Origin: Cephalotrichum gorgonifer
Lineage: Eukaryota; Ascomycota; Sordariomycetes; Microascales; Microascaceae
Assembly: GCA_900312665.1 (NCBI GenBank)
Contig: ONZQ02000005.1
Location: forward strand, 1,839,077-1,903,076
Direction: 5' to 3'
Length of the DNA: 64,000 nt
This document shows, piece after piece, positions 1-12,081 of this stretch; position 1 is the stretch's first letter; each line of letters opens with the position of its first letter. A model generated the notes under the pieces. That model worked only from the letters and a program-made list of their open reading frames with translations. It did no database searches and was not told the origin of the DNA. The translations under genes and the position numbers were made by a program.

Positions 1-488
1 AAGTCACCCATCATCCACGTCGTCCACGCAACGCCTGCAGGCGCACCGGTCTTCACCCCAGGCACAGACCTGGCGAGGGAACTAGAGGAATTGACGCCGA
101 TTGAAGGCGAACATGTCGTAACGAAGCAGCACCCTGGGTCGTTCACAGGGACTCAGTTGGAGGAGCTGCTGAAGGGTACTGGGCGGAGCAAGGTCGTGTT
201 GACCGGATACATGGTAAGCCTTCTTTATCTATCCACGTTTCTCCTTGCGAAGCAGAGAGACGGCAAGGGGTGGGGGGTTTACGGGCTAACTCAACCACAC
301 AGGCCCATGTTTGCGTTTCCACGACAGCTCGCCAGGCCGCTGAGAGGGGGTGGGATGTCATCATTGTCGAGGACGCTGTTGGTACCAGGGATATCCCGGG
401 GTCGACTGCTGACGAGTTGAAGAGAGTCGCGCTGAGCGAAATCGCGGATGCGTTCGGAACTATCATTCAGAGCGGGGACATTCACTAG
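1..488 (+). CDS. Isochorismatase-family cysteine hydrolase, 3' end
   Basis: Partial gene running in from the left edge. Exon 1 is 1-213 and exon 2 is 303-488, joined in phase 0 across a GTAAGC...ACACAG intron (214-302). The joined product ends in a GYMAHVCVSTTARQA segment, which is the isochorismatase-fold nucleophile loop with its catalytic Cys, followed by WDVIIVEDAVGTRD, the usual last strand-helix unit. The segment VTKQHPGSFTGTQLEELL before the intron matches the family's K-x-x-x-S/A-F core. Members hydrolyse small amides or vinyl ethers; the substrate here cannot be told. The N-terminal Asp of the triad lies outside the window. Confidence 0.82.
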
Positions 489-898
489 GCGGAGACTGTA
501 GCCTTGCCTTCTAAGATGGGGGATATGGTAGCACGATTGTTCTCTACGCTCGCCTGGTTAGGCTAGTTCGCATCCTGAATAGTAGTACGTCGCCCCGCTT
601 CGTTTCTGTCAAAAGTTAAGTAGCGCTGCAGATTGGATAATAATGTCCGGATGTGAATAGGCGATAAATGCAGCTGTGCAACTGTAAGGGCAGAGGACCT
701 CTGTAAGGGCAGAGGTCCACCATGGACGGGATGCAAGGCGGCCAGTCCTACCCTGCTGCATGCCCTGATCTCGAGCCAAGTCGATGACGTGGCATAGCCC
801 CGATCCTAAGCCACCACGCCGAGCTCAAGGCTCCCTCGTGATTGTATCGCTGCCTGAATCTAGTTTGGACACCAACCACCCAAATATCCCGAGAAGTC
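489..898. other. Intergenic region
   Basis: No gene seen. A short direct repeat, ctgtaagggcagagg, occurs twice close together near 680-715. Confidence 0.5.
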
Positions 899-2975
899 AT
901 GTCACACTCAATGGCTGAGACTGCGTCCTCTACTGAACCCGGACCTGAGCAATGCGACGTATGTTTCAGCCTGCGGTACTCGCGCAAGCGGGATAACCAA
1001 CTGCTCAATCTGCCGGCACACATGCCCTACGGGCAGAACTGGGTTACAAGGCACATTAACGAATTCGAGGCATCAAGTGCACGAGGATGCCACGTGTGTG
1101 ACTTCATCGTAAATGTAATGCAGCATTTCGAGATCGTACCAGAGGCCAGAAAAAGCATCTCGGTAGCCATCAATGGCCATGGTCAGGCCGTAGTGCTTCT
1201 GTCGTGGTCATACACGACGATACAGGTTTATACACCGAGCGGTAAATGCCTCCCATATCTTTTTTTTTCCCAAAAACGAATTTCCTCCAGTGTTCCAGCA
1301 TCTGATACACCTTAATCCAGGTTACCCACCGGCGTGGGAAGGCCTCGTGAACAGCAACGAGCTCAGTCTGCATGCCGATTCTTCGGAGGCATATACCTTC
1401 ATTGAAACTTGCCTCGCCAAATGCAACCAGCATCTGAAATGTCGGCCTCTTCCATCTCAACCCCCTGCACGGCTCATCGATGTTGGCTCCCTTAGCGACA
1501 CCAAGGTTCGACTTATTGACAACATTCCTACAACTCAATCACCCTACATCGCTCTCAGCTACTGCTGGGGAAAAGCCAAAGTCGTCAAGACGACGCAGGC
1601 AAACTACCAGGCCATGAAGCGGGGAATACAGATATCTACCCTGCCTTTAACCATCTAGGATGCGGTCAAGGTAACGCGGAGGCTAAAGCAGCGATATCTA
1701 TGGGTCGACGCAATCTGCATCATTCAGGACTCGGCACCAGACTGGGAGGTCGAGTCAAGCAACATGGCATCTACCTACCGCGGCGCCTACCTCACCATCT
1801 CAGCCGGCACATCTGATTCGGTAACGGATGGCTTTCTCAATTGCAGACATACCGCGGCCCAGGAGAATGAGCCCTTCACGATGGCATGGAAAACGACAAG
1901 TGGCGCGCAGACCGGCCTGTGTGCAAGAATCATACCCCCTCTGGAGTCGCACTCACCATCAGGCGGCGAAGAAGTTCTGCCGACATCGCTTCGGGGTTGG
2001 ACGTTACAGGAGAATCAGTTGTCGACGAGGGTGCTAACTTATACTACTCATGAGATGCGGTGGAGCTGCTTGAACGGGTTGGCTTGCGAATGTAAGACTT
2101 TTGATTCACTACCGGGTAGCGCCGAGTCAATCTTTTCCATCAGCGACCATAACGCAGCCTACTTATACTGGCAAGACACTGTCATGGAGTTCACAGCCCG
2201 CGAACTCACAAATCCACTGGACACCTTCCCTGCCCTATCCGGGATTGCGCGGGAGGTCCAGGGTATCACTAACTCCCGGTATATCGCCGGGCTATGGTCC
2301 GACAACTTCATTAGTGACCTTGCGTGGGAATCACTGGATCATGTAGAGGATGGATCTGGGTCTATGGCGTCAGTACTCAGTCAATTCCGCGCCCCGACTT
2401 TCTCCTGGGCGTCGGTGAACGAACCGGGATATCGCACCAGTGAAATCTGGGTCTCGGCCGATTCTTGCACTTTGGTCGGGGCCGAGTCAGAGGTTCCGGG
2501 TCTAAACCCGCTGGGCCGGGTCCAAAGTGGATATGCAACGCTACGGGGGCTCATGCTCAAAACCACACTGGAGACCACCGTGACGAAAAGCGGGAGAAAA
2601 GAATATCTCGTTCACTGTGCCGGGACGCAGTTCCAAATCACACCTGACACATACCTAGAAACATTTGACACCTCCATCCATCACCCCGGATCTAGTGAGC
2701 GATCCGTCCGCCGATCACCACCGGGGTCGTCAAAAACGCAGGTTGAGCCTGGAACTACGGCGTTTCTCTTCTATCTCGGATACCTTCGCGGACCACGTGT
2801 CAAACAAAAGTACGATATGAGGCTCCGAGTCCGCTCGTATCTTCTTCTCGGGAGGTCCCCGACGGATGTGGACAAGTATGAGCGGGTTGGCATCGTATTT
2901 GGTGGACGATTGACGGAAGGGCAGCTTGCAGGAACACCGGAGCCTTTGGTACGGTCGGAGGAGTTGAAGGATTAG
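899..2975 (+). pseudogene. HET-domain (heterokaryon incompatibility) gene with one internal stop
   Basis: HET-domain proteins are fungal allorecognition/cell-death factors. Start ATG at 899 (MSHSMAE). A 49-nt intron, 1242-1290 (GTAAAT...CTCCAG), restores one frame, giving 676 codons to the stop at 2975. HET landmarks are YIALSYCWGKAK and, about 60 residues later, RYLWVDAICIIQDS, then STYRGAYLTISAGTS and LRGWTLQENQLSTR. Between the first two, a TAG at 1656-1658 interrupts SLPLTI-*-DAVKVTRRL, where relatives normally have a Gln or Arg. CAG>TAG is the simplest change. No canonical intron removes it without cutting out the conserved core. Everything after the stop is still open for about 440 codons, so inactivation is recent, or there is readthrough or a sequencing error. 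A cysteine-rich N-terminus (CDVCFSLR, GCHVCDFI) is typical of this subfamily. Confidence 0.8.
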
Positions 2976-3963
2976 AAGAAGTTATTACGGTGGTTTGAGT
3001 GTTCGTATTATTCTATCCCTATTTACGCGAAATGACAGTACCCCTTCATAGAAGGTCCTCTCTGGCGGGGCGGAGTCGGAGTAGTCAACGCATCCCACTC
3101 TGCTTAAAGTTACCAGTTGGTAAATAAAGAATACGAGAGAGTAAATGGTTCACCTGTCCTCTGACTGAAGAACGGGAAGACTCTACGTGAATACGGTGGA
3201 CAGGCCATCAAGAGCGACGAGAGGATGAGGTTAATCCAACAACAGGCGCCAGCCCCGAACGGGTGGTTATTTCAAACGTTTCCGCCCACAAAGTCTGTCA
3301 CAGGTAAACCCTTTTTCTTCCTAACGATGCAGCTAATAGCTGGCAGAATGGGCCCCCAAACACTCACCTTATAATACCCAAACCGCAACGTCCTGCTATG
3401 AAATCCAATGTCTGTAGTGTTCGTAGATTCGTCCTAAATATGCTGGTGTCAATCCAACTTAATACCGCGAGACTATCACATGACGCTCCGACATATACCA
3501 CGCCCTCCCTGGCAAATTATACATAATGTCAAGGGCCGCGAGTGCGAGTGGTGCTAGTACATTAGTTGCCAGAATTGAGTTTACCTAGGGAGAGCCGGCT
3601 ATGTGACTATGATGTATTCTTAGCCTGCTGGATACTAGGGGGTACCTTGTTCCCGCCCTTTTTAAAGGGAAGTATATATATATGTACATTGAAAGACGGG
3701 AGCTTCGTTTTCCGACAGTCACATCACGATATCCATCAATCAAGAGGTACGTATAAGTTCTTGCCAACGCCAGGATCTCTCCTCGCCCACACATATATTT
3801 TGCCCAAGAATAGTATATCGGAACATCTTCCCAGTATCATTCAAAATGGGAATGAAGGTGTTGGGCATACATTCTCCGCCGTCATCAGATTATAAGCTAA
3901 ATTTGCACGTTAGAAACTAAATCTTTGCGGGCCGCTACTGTCATTGGGACGAATCGAAGAAAC
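2976..3963. other. Intergenic region
   Basis: About 1 kb between the HET gene and the GT8 gene. Small open frames only, none with recognisable content. A TATATATATAT-type tract lies near 3672. Confidence 0.5.
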
Positions 3964-5213
3964 ATGGCATTGGGTGTTCAAGTCGACTGTCCAGAGATTC
4001 TAGACGAGGGAATCCTTGTAGATTATATCAGTCCCTTGACCGTACGTCTTTGCACACAATACCTCCTCTGGTTCACCGGTATATCTTGATTAGTGACTGA
4101 CTGTGATAATGTGACTAAGGCTAGCCTAAACGTCGGAAACCACACTCATACAACTGCCGCGAGGGGCGAGACTCCTCCTAACTATGACCCTACGAAGATA
4201 TGGACGACACTGATAACCAATAGAAAGTACTTTGGCGGGGCGCTTATCCTCGACCACACGCTGCGCAAGACGGGATCCAGATATCAGCTCAAGATTATGG
4301 TGACACGCGATGTCGAAGCAGACACGGAGTATATGGATGCCTTTAGGGCTGCTGGCATACCTACCATTGTTGTCGACAAGATCGAGCCCGCGCCTCGGGA
4401 TGGCGTGGTAAACAAGGGGACTTGGGAAAAGCTTACACCGTGGAGCCTGACAGAATACGATGTGAGTTCCAGCTACCACGAGAATCTGACCGGCGATGTT
4501 AACGGATGTACAGAGAATTGTTCTTCTCGACAGCGACCAGATCATCCTCAGTAACATCGACGACATGATGGATATGGATCTTCCGGAGGGCTTTATCATG
4601 GCGGCCCACGCCTGTACTTGCAATCCTCGCAAACTTGCCCGCTATAGCAAGGACTGGTGGGTTGACGTCCATTTGGGCTGGCTAGGGCATTGAACTCCCA
4701 TTAACGCGCCACAGGGTCCCCGAAAACTGCGCTTTCTCGGCCGCAGACAAGGCAACGGGCCAGCCGGCGGCCATCACGGAAGAGAGCCACGCAAACCATC
4801 ACCTTCTCAACAGCGGAACCGTAATCCTCCGCCCTTCGAAGAAGGAGTATAGCGCCCTGATCGACGCCATGAACACGCATCCAGATGTGCCGAACATGCT
4901 ATTCTTTGACCAGGACCTCCTTGCTGTTGTGTACCGTCACAAGTGGAAGCCACTGCCATACACGTACAATTCACTGAAGACGTTACGGGGATGTCACAGT
5001 GATCTCTGGAAGGACAGGGACGTCAAGGTTCTACACTACATCCTGAATAAGCCGTGGGATGATAGGAATTATAATTCCGACTCGGTTGAATCTACTCACA
5101 AGTTATGGTGGGATTTGTATGACGAGGTTGAAAAGGAGTGGACTGAGAGTCAGGATGAGAACAAGCGGAGGCTTTGGCAAAAGGTCGTGGTTCCGGTTGT
5201 TGCGCAGGAGTGA
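3964..5213 (+). CDS. Glycosyltransferase family 8 (glycogenin/galactinol-synthase type)
   Basis: Four-exon model 3964-4041, 4120-4461, 4514-4656, 4715-5213; 353 aa. All introns are GT-AG (78, 52 and 58 nt) and frame-consistent. GT8 retaining glycosyltransferases use a nucleotide sugar and Mn2+. KIWTTLITNRKYFGGAL is the first strand of the fold, and EYDRIVLLDSDQIIL carries the metal-binding DxD motif (residues 146-148), created exactly across the exon 2/3 junction. NSGTVILRPSKKEY and FFDQDLLAVVY match the later GT8 conserved blocks, and KVLHYILNKPWD matches the C-terminal His-containing block. There is no signal peptide, so it is probably cytosolic. The first exon (26 aa) is the least certain part. 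Acceptor and donor sugars are unknown. Confidence 0.85.
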
Positions 5214-5569
5214 TAGCTATACCACAGGCAGGGAGGTATTCCCAGATGAGCGGAATACAAGAAAAACCCTTGTTAAAGGAAGCACCTCTACGTGGAAGGA
5301 GCCTACACAGGGAGTCCAGGACGAATTTGAGAGCCGCCTTATACCCAAATGGATTTTATCGCTTCTGGGTCGACATAACAGATCGGGAAGAGGCTATTAG
5401 TAAACCATATGGATATAGGGTACAAAGTCCGACACGTAATACTCATCATGTATCCACTGGCACATTCTAGCTCCTAGACATTTATTATCGCTGGGTGAGA
5501 AGCCCACGAGCCCCATGCTCCTGCTTCTCATTGTCTCACGGAAACGCCCTCCCCCTAAGAAACTGACAT

Positions 5570-5662
5570 GGTTCGGTGGTGTAGTTGGTTATCACGCTTG
5601 CCTCACATCTAAAAAAGATGTCAGGTCGCAAGAGGTCTCCGGTTCGAACCCGGGCCGAATCA
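5570..5662 (+). tRNA. tRNA-Val(CAC) with 19-nt intron
   Basis: The acceptor stem GGTTCGG pairs with CCGAATC (one G-U pair) and is followed by discriminator A. D arm, T arm (TCCGG TTCGAAC CCGGG) and anticodon stem CTTGC/GCAAG are all present. The anticodon loop is C-T-CAC-A-C, interrupted by an intron at 5608-5626, in the canonical position after base 37. A T-run starting at 5666 is a Pol III terminator. The gene is complete and looks functional. Confidence 0.95.
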
Positions 5663-6097
5663 TCCTTTTTTTTTTCATTTTGTTCCTGTCAACCTGAGAG
5701 GCCCACTTTGCTAATGGATGGATGTTCCACCGAGCTCCACGGATATCCGAACCAGATACGTTCAGACAGATCCAGATCCGGAACATTGCTGCTTCTAGCA
5801 CAAGCCTTGGCTGAGCAGAGCAACACCAGCCTGTCTCAGTGGCTTAACCGGCATAACTTCAACCCGAATGTCTTGTAAAGGAAGGACAAGCGTTCCCATC
5901 TGCGTCCTTCGTTGCAAGGGCACGTGACCCACCTTCTGTACTGTCTAGTTATGTCATTTCGGTCATCTCTCCTTTCATCCTAATTCCATTAGTTTGCCCG
6001 TTCGTTTGTGATCTCCCCCCTAGATATCACAAGAGACAAGCAGAAAAGTGGTGACACGAAAGATCTAATCACACGAAAAAAAATTATTGGTATCATC
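5663..6097. other. Intergenic region
   Basis: Contains the Pol III T-run just after the tRNA and the 5' flank of the next gene. No coding content recognised. Confidence 0.5.
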
Positions 6098-7659
6098 ATG
6101 AAGCTCAAATTCAAGGTGCAAACAGCACCGCAAGACAAACACGTCTCCAATCGAACGGACCATGCTCTACCCTCTAGTCTCACCTTCGTCACTGTTGACC
6201 GCCCGATGCAGATTAAGAGTAAGGCTACTCAACGCCAGATTCGTCGACATGTCATGAAAGACATTGGCCGTTCAAGAAGGAAGGGAGCAGCTCACCTTTC
6301 AAATACACACCAAGCTGCCATTGTGGTGCCAACGTCTCTCCCGCATTGCATCCCGTCTTACTGGGGCGAGGTCAAGGTCTGCATCAACTTCCAACGTCTC
6401 TTCTGGTCGATGGACATGGTTTCCGAGGGACTTCTAGCCTTGGCGGTGGTTGATTCTTCTCGCAAATTCCGCGAGAGGTTGGACAAGACTATCGAGAATA
6501 CGTTACAGCGAAACTATGCGCCACATCAGGCCGAGTCTATGGATGAGATGAAGCAATACACGGAATCGCTCAGCCTTGTTCGCCAATCCATCGCTGCACC
6601 AGAGAGCCAGGTTAGCCGCCACGCCATCATCGGCACTATCATTTGCTTAGCGGTGTTTGATGTAAGATGACAATGTGATCTTCATCTGCTTGGCAATGCG
6701 ATCTCATACTGACTGGCACAGATGAATGTCCGTAATCGCGAACGATGGACGATGCACATGAAGGGGCTAGACAGGCTAGTTCAGCTCAGTGGCGGTGTGG
6801 AGACACTCGACTCGTGTTCACCCGTCCGTCAGTCACTATTTATGTGAGAACCGACCTACCTCATATCTTTGTATCCTTTCTGACTATCTGTTATAATAGT
6901 GCCGATGTCCTCGGCTCACTGGTCGATGACAATCCTCCACGATTCCCGCTACCACGGTATTCCGCCGTTTTTCCCGGTACCAAGCAGTCTAGACTGCATT
7001 GTGCTCGGGGCCTTCTCATACCATCCGACCTATTCAAGCCAACCTCGTCGCTGGATAAGACAGCAATGGTCGTCATTGACTGCGGCCTGAAATCCGCGTC
7101 GCAGCTCGCAACTCTGCTAAACGATGAGTGGAATGCAAATAGGATGACCTTGGATCTATTAATTCCAGTTTGCACGCTGACACACAGCGTCCTGTCGCTC
7201 CCGAGGGTAACGAGCTGCATTGGACCAGATGAAATGGCGCAAGACGCTTTAATGCGAATGACACCAGTCTGCGCAGCGGCGGAATTGGTTCGGATATCCG
7301 TCCTCGCTCTGCTATCCACTGTGATAAACACCACCTCCGGAGATAACCTATACTGTCCATCGCAGCGAAGAACCTATGCTCGGCAACTTCTAACACGATG
7401 TGATGCTGGAGTCTGGACTGGGTTCGCAGAGATGAAGCTGTGGGTGCTAATCATCCAAGCATTGGTAGACGCAGGATCAGCCAGACTTTGGTTCTTGGAT
7501 GAGATCATGAGCACCATGTCACGTCTATCTCTACAGTCTTGGGACGATATAATGTCTTGTCTACGCCGAGTCGTTTGGGTTGAAAAGGCGGCCATAGAGG
7601 AGATGGAACAACTCAAGAGCGATATTGAGGTGCGTCTGGCACACAGAGCTCACCCATGA
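6098..7659 (+). CDS. Fungal transcription-factor-like protein lacking a zinc cluster
   Basis: Exons 6098-6661, 6722-6843 and 6900-7659; 481 aa. Introns are GTAAGA...GCACAG (60 nt) and GTGAGA...AATAG (56 nt), both in frame. The N-terminus has LTFVTVDRPMQIKSKATQRQ and RRHVMKDIGRSRRK, the characteristic opening of a large fungal family (DUF3468/Fungal_trans_2-like) in which a hydrophobic strand is followed by a basic Q-IRRHVM-DIG-RRK patch. RERWTMHMKGLDRLVQLSGG and a mostly helical C-terminus agree. No Cys6 DNA-binding cluster is encoded at the start or in the 400 bases upstream, so the protein may act as a cofactor or be a derived relic. No premature stop is seen. Confidence 0.72.
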
Positions 7660-7753
7660 CAGCGGTTTTGGGGCGAACTGGGTATTGCTATCGAAGTTGG
7701 CAGGGAATGAAATGATTTTCATTGTTGGCTCTCATTCAACCATGGTACACAAT

Positions 7754-8742
7754 CTAGCGAGCAACTCCTCCATTGACACCAATGTACTGGCCCGTGATCC
7801 ACCTGGACTTCTCGTTGACCAAGAGAAGTACAGCATCGCCAATATCAGCGGGGGTTCCCGCACGGTCCTCAGCCCTCGTAATCGCTATCTCCGCCGCCAT
7901 GAGCTCCTCCGCTCGTCCCTCCGGGTATATGTCTGTCAGTACTGGGCCGGGCGCTACAGAGTTGACCGTGACGCCCTTGCTCCGACCGAGCTACGAGAGG
8001 GGCAAAAGAAATTAGCGATGTGCCAAAACCAAAATACACCACGCATCTCAAAGGTTTGAACAGCCACGTAAAAGGAGAGGCAGGTAGCACTGAAAAACGA
8101 CGGCGGATGGAGACGTAACAAACATACCTCTTCGGCCCAGGTCCATGTCAGATTGTCCAAAGCTGCCTTGGATGCCGCATACGTTGAGATATAGGGATTC
8201 CCCCTCTTGGAATTTGTAGAACTGATGTTGACAATGCGGCCACCACGGGGCATGTACGGGACAACGCTATTGACCATGTAGAATGGACCAATGATGTTAA
8301 GCTGGAAAACCTTGGTCAACTGTTCCGCGTCCGGCTCGGCGGTGATGGGGCTGAAGAAGCCAGTGCCGGCGTTGTTGACTATCCCACAAGGGCACAGTCA
8401 GTTCAACATGAGCATAAACCCGCTTAATAGATAGCGGCTTCTCATACCCAGGATGTCGATATGGCCAGTCTTGAAACCTTCAAGTGTCTGTCTGACAAGA
8501 TCACGGGCTCCTTCGATGGTGTCCACGGCAGCTCGCACAGCGATAGCCTGCCCGCCGGCTTCGCGCAAGGTTTCGCAGACGTTGGCGGCGCGATCCTTGC
8601 TAGACTCTGAGACGTAGTTGACGACGACGGAAGCGCCATTACGAGCGAGTGCGAGGGCAATACCTGCTCCGATGCCATTTTCTCGGCCTGAGCCTGTGAC
8701 AATGGCGACTTTTCCGTGCAGGCTAAGAGTGTCGGCCGTCAT
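7754..8742 (-). CDS. Short-chain dehydrogenase/reductase (FabG-like)
   Basis: Three exons on the minus strand: 8742-8448, 8378-8128 and 7990-7754; 260 aa. Introns of 69 nt (GTATGA...GGATAG) and 137 nt (GTATGT...TCGTAG) are in frame. Rossmann motif GKVAIVTGSGRENGIG (a TGxxxGIG variant with extra residues), VNNAG completed exactly across intron 1, NIIGPF, catalytic Ser near 152 (NISSTNS) and Y165-AASK169. The C-terminus QYIGVNGGV is typical of classical SDRs. It should be a cytosolic NAD(P)H-dependent oxidoreductase on a carbonyl or alcohol substrate. It faces the transcription-factor-like gene tail to tail with a 94-nt gap. Confidence 0.9.
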
Positions 8743-10332
8743 TTTCGTTGTGAAGAGGAAGCAAGATGGTCTTGTCTAGTACATGAAGGGAATATTAAGG
8801 CAAAAAAAAACCTGCTGTCGCTATGCCAAAAGAGAGGATTAAGAAAGCAATGGAGGCGGAAGTTTTGCGCGTACTTATACTTCTACTTCTTGGTGCCGAG
8901 TGTGTCCAACCCCGAAGGCTATGCAATGACGAGTACAGGCCGGCTTTAGGTCGGTCCCCGAAACTTATCTGTGAAATACAGACCCTACGACGTCTTCTTA
9001 GTAAGTATTCCCGTTGGTTAAATCCGTTGGGAAGGACACTTTGACGGAGACAAGAATCCCCGCCATGCACATTTGAGTTTCAATTTACGTTTTGCTGAGG
9101 CTAACGTCGAAATATTTCCTAATTAGGAAAATGGTGGTGCGTCATTTCACGGCTGGAAGCCGAGGCAGACACATTACCTAAATACGAGTGTCAGCATTTA
9201 TGCATACTACACGCAACTCTCGTATTATTCCTCTACCTACGGTATAATTTTTCTATTAAGATTATACGGTATGAATACTAGTGTTGGATCCGAAGGTGAG
9301 GAGTGCTCTGCGGAACTCTTGGTCCTGGTCTGTCATAAGGGACCACATTGCCAACAGTGGCGACACTTATAATCGGGGATCCTGCTCTTTGCCTGTTCTT
9401 AGTCTTGCCGCTACTGCTGAGATCGATTACCGCGGCGGTTCTCAGGCCATCAAGGGGGTCAGGGTGTGATATAGCTCATTGACGCCCTGGATTGGGACGG
9501 CTGATTGAGATTTTAGGGTGAAGTTTTGCGCCTGGCCCTGCAACCCTTGGGAAAAAGGAGAGAAAAGTGAAAAAAAAAATAGAGATACAACATCAGGGAT
9601 TCGCTGGTCGTCACCGACACAACTACCAGTCTAGCGCTTCGTGGTTTATGTATAGGGGAGCGGACGGGACCCTCAGTTTTCCACGAGCTATGGTCGTATG
9701 TGAAAGTTAGAGTTCACACTGGAGGATATAATGGTATACGGTAATGGCAAGTAACTGTAGTGCCGCGGGTGAGGGGGACACGCGCTCGCCACTTGACACG
9801 ACGTCGGAGCTCTTACGCGGGAACTCGGATTCCTCGGGGCATATCTCTCAGGACGAAACGTTACTCTCGATATTCCAGAGGGTGAACAGTCGGGGAATAT
9901 AGAGACGTTGGACCACAGGGGTAAGTTCAGGTTCGATGACAAGCCGTGCGAGGTGGACCAGTTCATTCTCATCCTGTTGGCCGACACGATCAAGAAGCCC
10001 GCAGATATACGCAGTCCACCTTGATCGGCGTTACCAGGGACGATGGTGTGACTCCACTGAGTAATGACAACAGACATAGGCCCGGAGCGAGCCTCCGAGG
10101 AGAGGTACTTGCACGTAATAGAGCGAGTGAGTTGGCCGCGTGCCTGGCTGCTTTGGGAGCCTGCCCCAGCGGTCTGGGCGAGCAAATGTGGTGAGAATTT
10201 CGGGGCACCATTCTGCTGGCGTCCCCAGCGTGCATCGGGACAGGACACGTCATCCCGCCTGCCCTTGGCCTAAACGGCCAACAGGAGCCGCGATCCTCTA
10301 TGGGCGGCCAGGTAGCTATAAACGGGGGAACA
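8743..10332. other. Gene-poor region
   Basis: About 1.6 kb without a recognised gene. A frame of roughly 75 codons on the plus strand near 9800-10022 (..TRELGFLGAYLSGRNVTL..) reads like protein but has no start and a stop just upstream. It may be a worn gene remnant and matches nothing I know. Confidence 0.4.
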
Positions 10333-11089
10333 TCACCCGCCGGCCGGGCGAAAAAAACGATTCTCGATAAACCGGAGATTCACAAGCTTTCCAGCGCATC
10401 TATTTCTTGAGATCCTCGAGAAGGCCGACGCAGCTGCTGTGCCGGCGATGCCAGCATTTTTGCCGACAATATGGCCCAGCTGGCCTAATTGTGTCGTATC
10501 GGGAAACTCGTCCTTGGAGAACAGGACTCGAATTTCATCGCCGTTCTTGCCATCGTATGGACGGGCCCCGGTCATAATCTCGTAAACGAGCGAGCCAAAC
10601 GCGAAAATATCACTTGCACTGACAAAGACGACCCGGGGAAGCAGTAGCTAGCCGGGCTCTCGATCAAGAGGGGCGATTGATCAAGTGACGAGCTGGCAAA
10701 ATCAGCTATCTTCGGAACGAGATTGCCGTTGAGAAAGACATTAGAGCTGGTGAGGTCACCGTGGGATGATGCCGTTCCCGTGGACGAACTGGAGGGCGAC
10801 GGCGATTTTGCAAAATCAAGCCTGAGCGCAGCTGAGTCTTCCTCTCGACGTCAGCGAAGGACCTGAGGTCGAATTCAGGCGCGTAATCTAGGCGTATTCC
10901 GTCCTCGAAAACGCTGTGAAAGGATAGCATTCCCCTGTGGCCTTCTCTCTGCGTGAGCCGTCCGTATATCCGCCGTTCAACATCGACGGAGGCGGCGAAC
11001 CCCGCGTCGTGGGGCTTCTTTATAACGGTATTGGAAGACGAATCGAGCACCACGAGACCGGTGCTGCCGCAGCTGACCAGATCCTCCAT
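10333..11089 (-). pseudogene. Decayed small protein kinase
   Basis: Minus strand, start near 11089. Pieces of a kinase domain lie in order but in different frames: a glycine-loop-like SCGSTGLVVLD, the ATP-anchoring Lys region NTVIKKP, then IAVALQFVHGNGII, then HGDLTSSNVFLNG (HRD-type catalytic loop as HGD-x-x-x-x-N), KIADFASSS (DFG reads DFA), SDIFAFGSLVYEIMTGARPY (F and G helices) and FPDTTQLGQLGHIV. At least three frame changes are needed: an extra base near 10813, one near 10765, and one near 10620. A fungal kinase of the small, single-domain type is the best guess for the parent. Function is lost unless the indels are sequencing errors. Confidence 0.72.
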
Positions 11090-12081
11090 GCCGAATCCGG
11101 CCGGCCATTGATCTCAGCTTGCCCCATCGTCGTCGGCGGCCGGGGGTACCTGGTTGGGTTGGACTGGCCCGGCTTGGGGAAGGCGGTCGGCTCGGGTGCC
11201 AGGAGCAGTGTTGACGGTCAAGGTAAGGCCCCTTCCGCTGCCACCGGTCCACGGTGTGTGATATAGGCGCAGAGTCGCACCGTTGGCCATGCAACGCCGC
11301 CTGCTGCCCTAGGGAGCCCGGTCTGGGCGAGAGACGAGACCTTGCGAAGGGTGCCTTCATAGTGGAGCGCACCTGGTGGATTTCCCGCGAGGCACGTGAC
11401 CAGTGGTCAATCTCAGATTTAGATTTAGGAATATTTTACATTCTAGCGGTATCATCTATAGCTACTTATGGAATACTACTTGCAGGATGAAGTGCTCTCC
11501 CTCCAGTGACCCCACGACCATTGGTCAGCATCAGATCTTGTCTCCACTGCATTTTCCGCGCCTCGACTCGATGGCACCCGGATGGGCCCGTGTCCCGGCT
11601 GCACTCGCACTTGGAGCCAAGTGGCGACTGGCACCGTTGCCACCTCCAAATGAAGCAGAGGCGGGCGGTGCTCCGGCCCGGACCATACTTGCTAAAACAG
11701 AAAGAAGCACGGTTCCCCTTGACGATGCTGGGTGTGACGGCACCTCCGAATTGGGCATGTGGGGAACAGCCTTGGAGGCCTTGTCCGGCGTGTCAGCAAT
11801 CGCCTTAAATCAAACCCTTGACCCAACAAAAGGGAATTCCCACGATCCGCGTCCCACAAAGGCTTTCTCTCCTCTACAACGCTCATCACCTCGGGCAACT
11901 GCTCAGGAGCGACCTCGTTCGCCATCGCACGTACGCCAGAATCTCAAGGTACCTCTCCGGTCGCATCACAGTACCCTACTGCATGAGTACAACAACGGTG
12001 TCGACCGGCAAAAGAATTAGGAGGTACGAGACTGTGATACGCTCCCACGCACCCGCAACCACTCTCAACCCAGACTCAAGA
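11090..12081. other. Gap upstream of the decayed ankyrin gene
   Basis: Several overlapping open frames exist on both strands, as expected of GC-rich noncoding DNA. None shows a family motif. Confidence 0.4.

Noticed and set aside
1242..1290. Apparent frameshift at a T-run in the first HET gene
   Set aside because: A canonical 49-nt GT-AG intron explains the change of frame.
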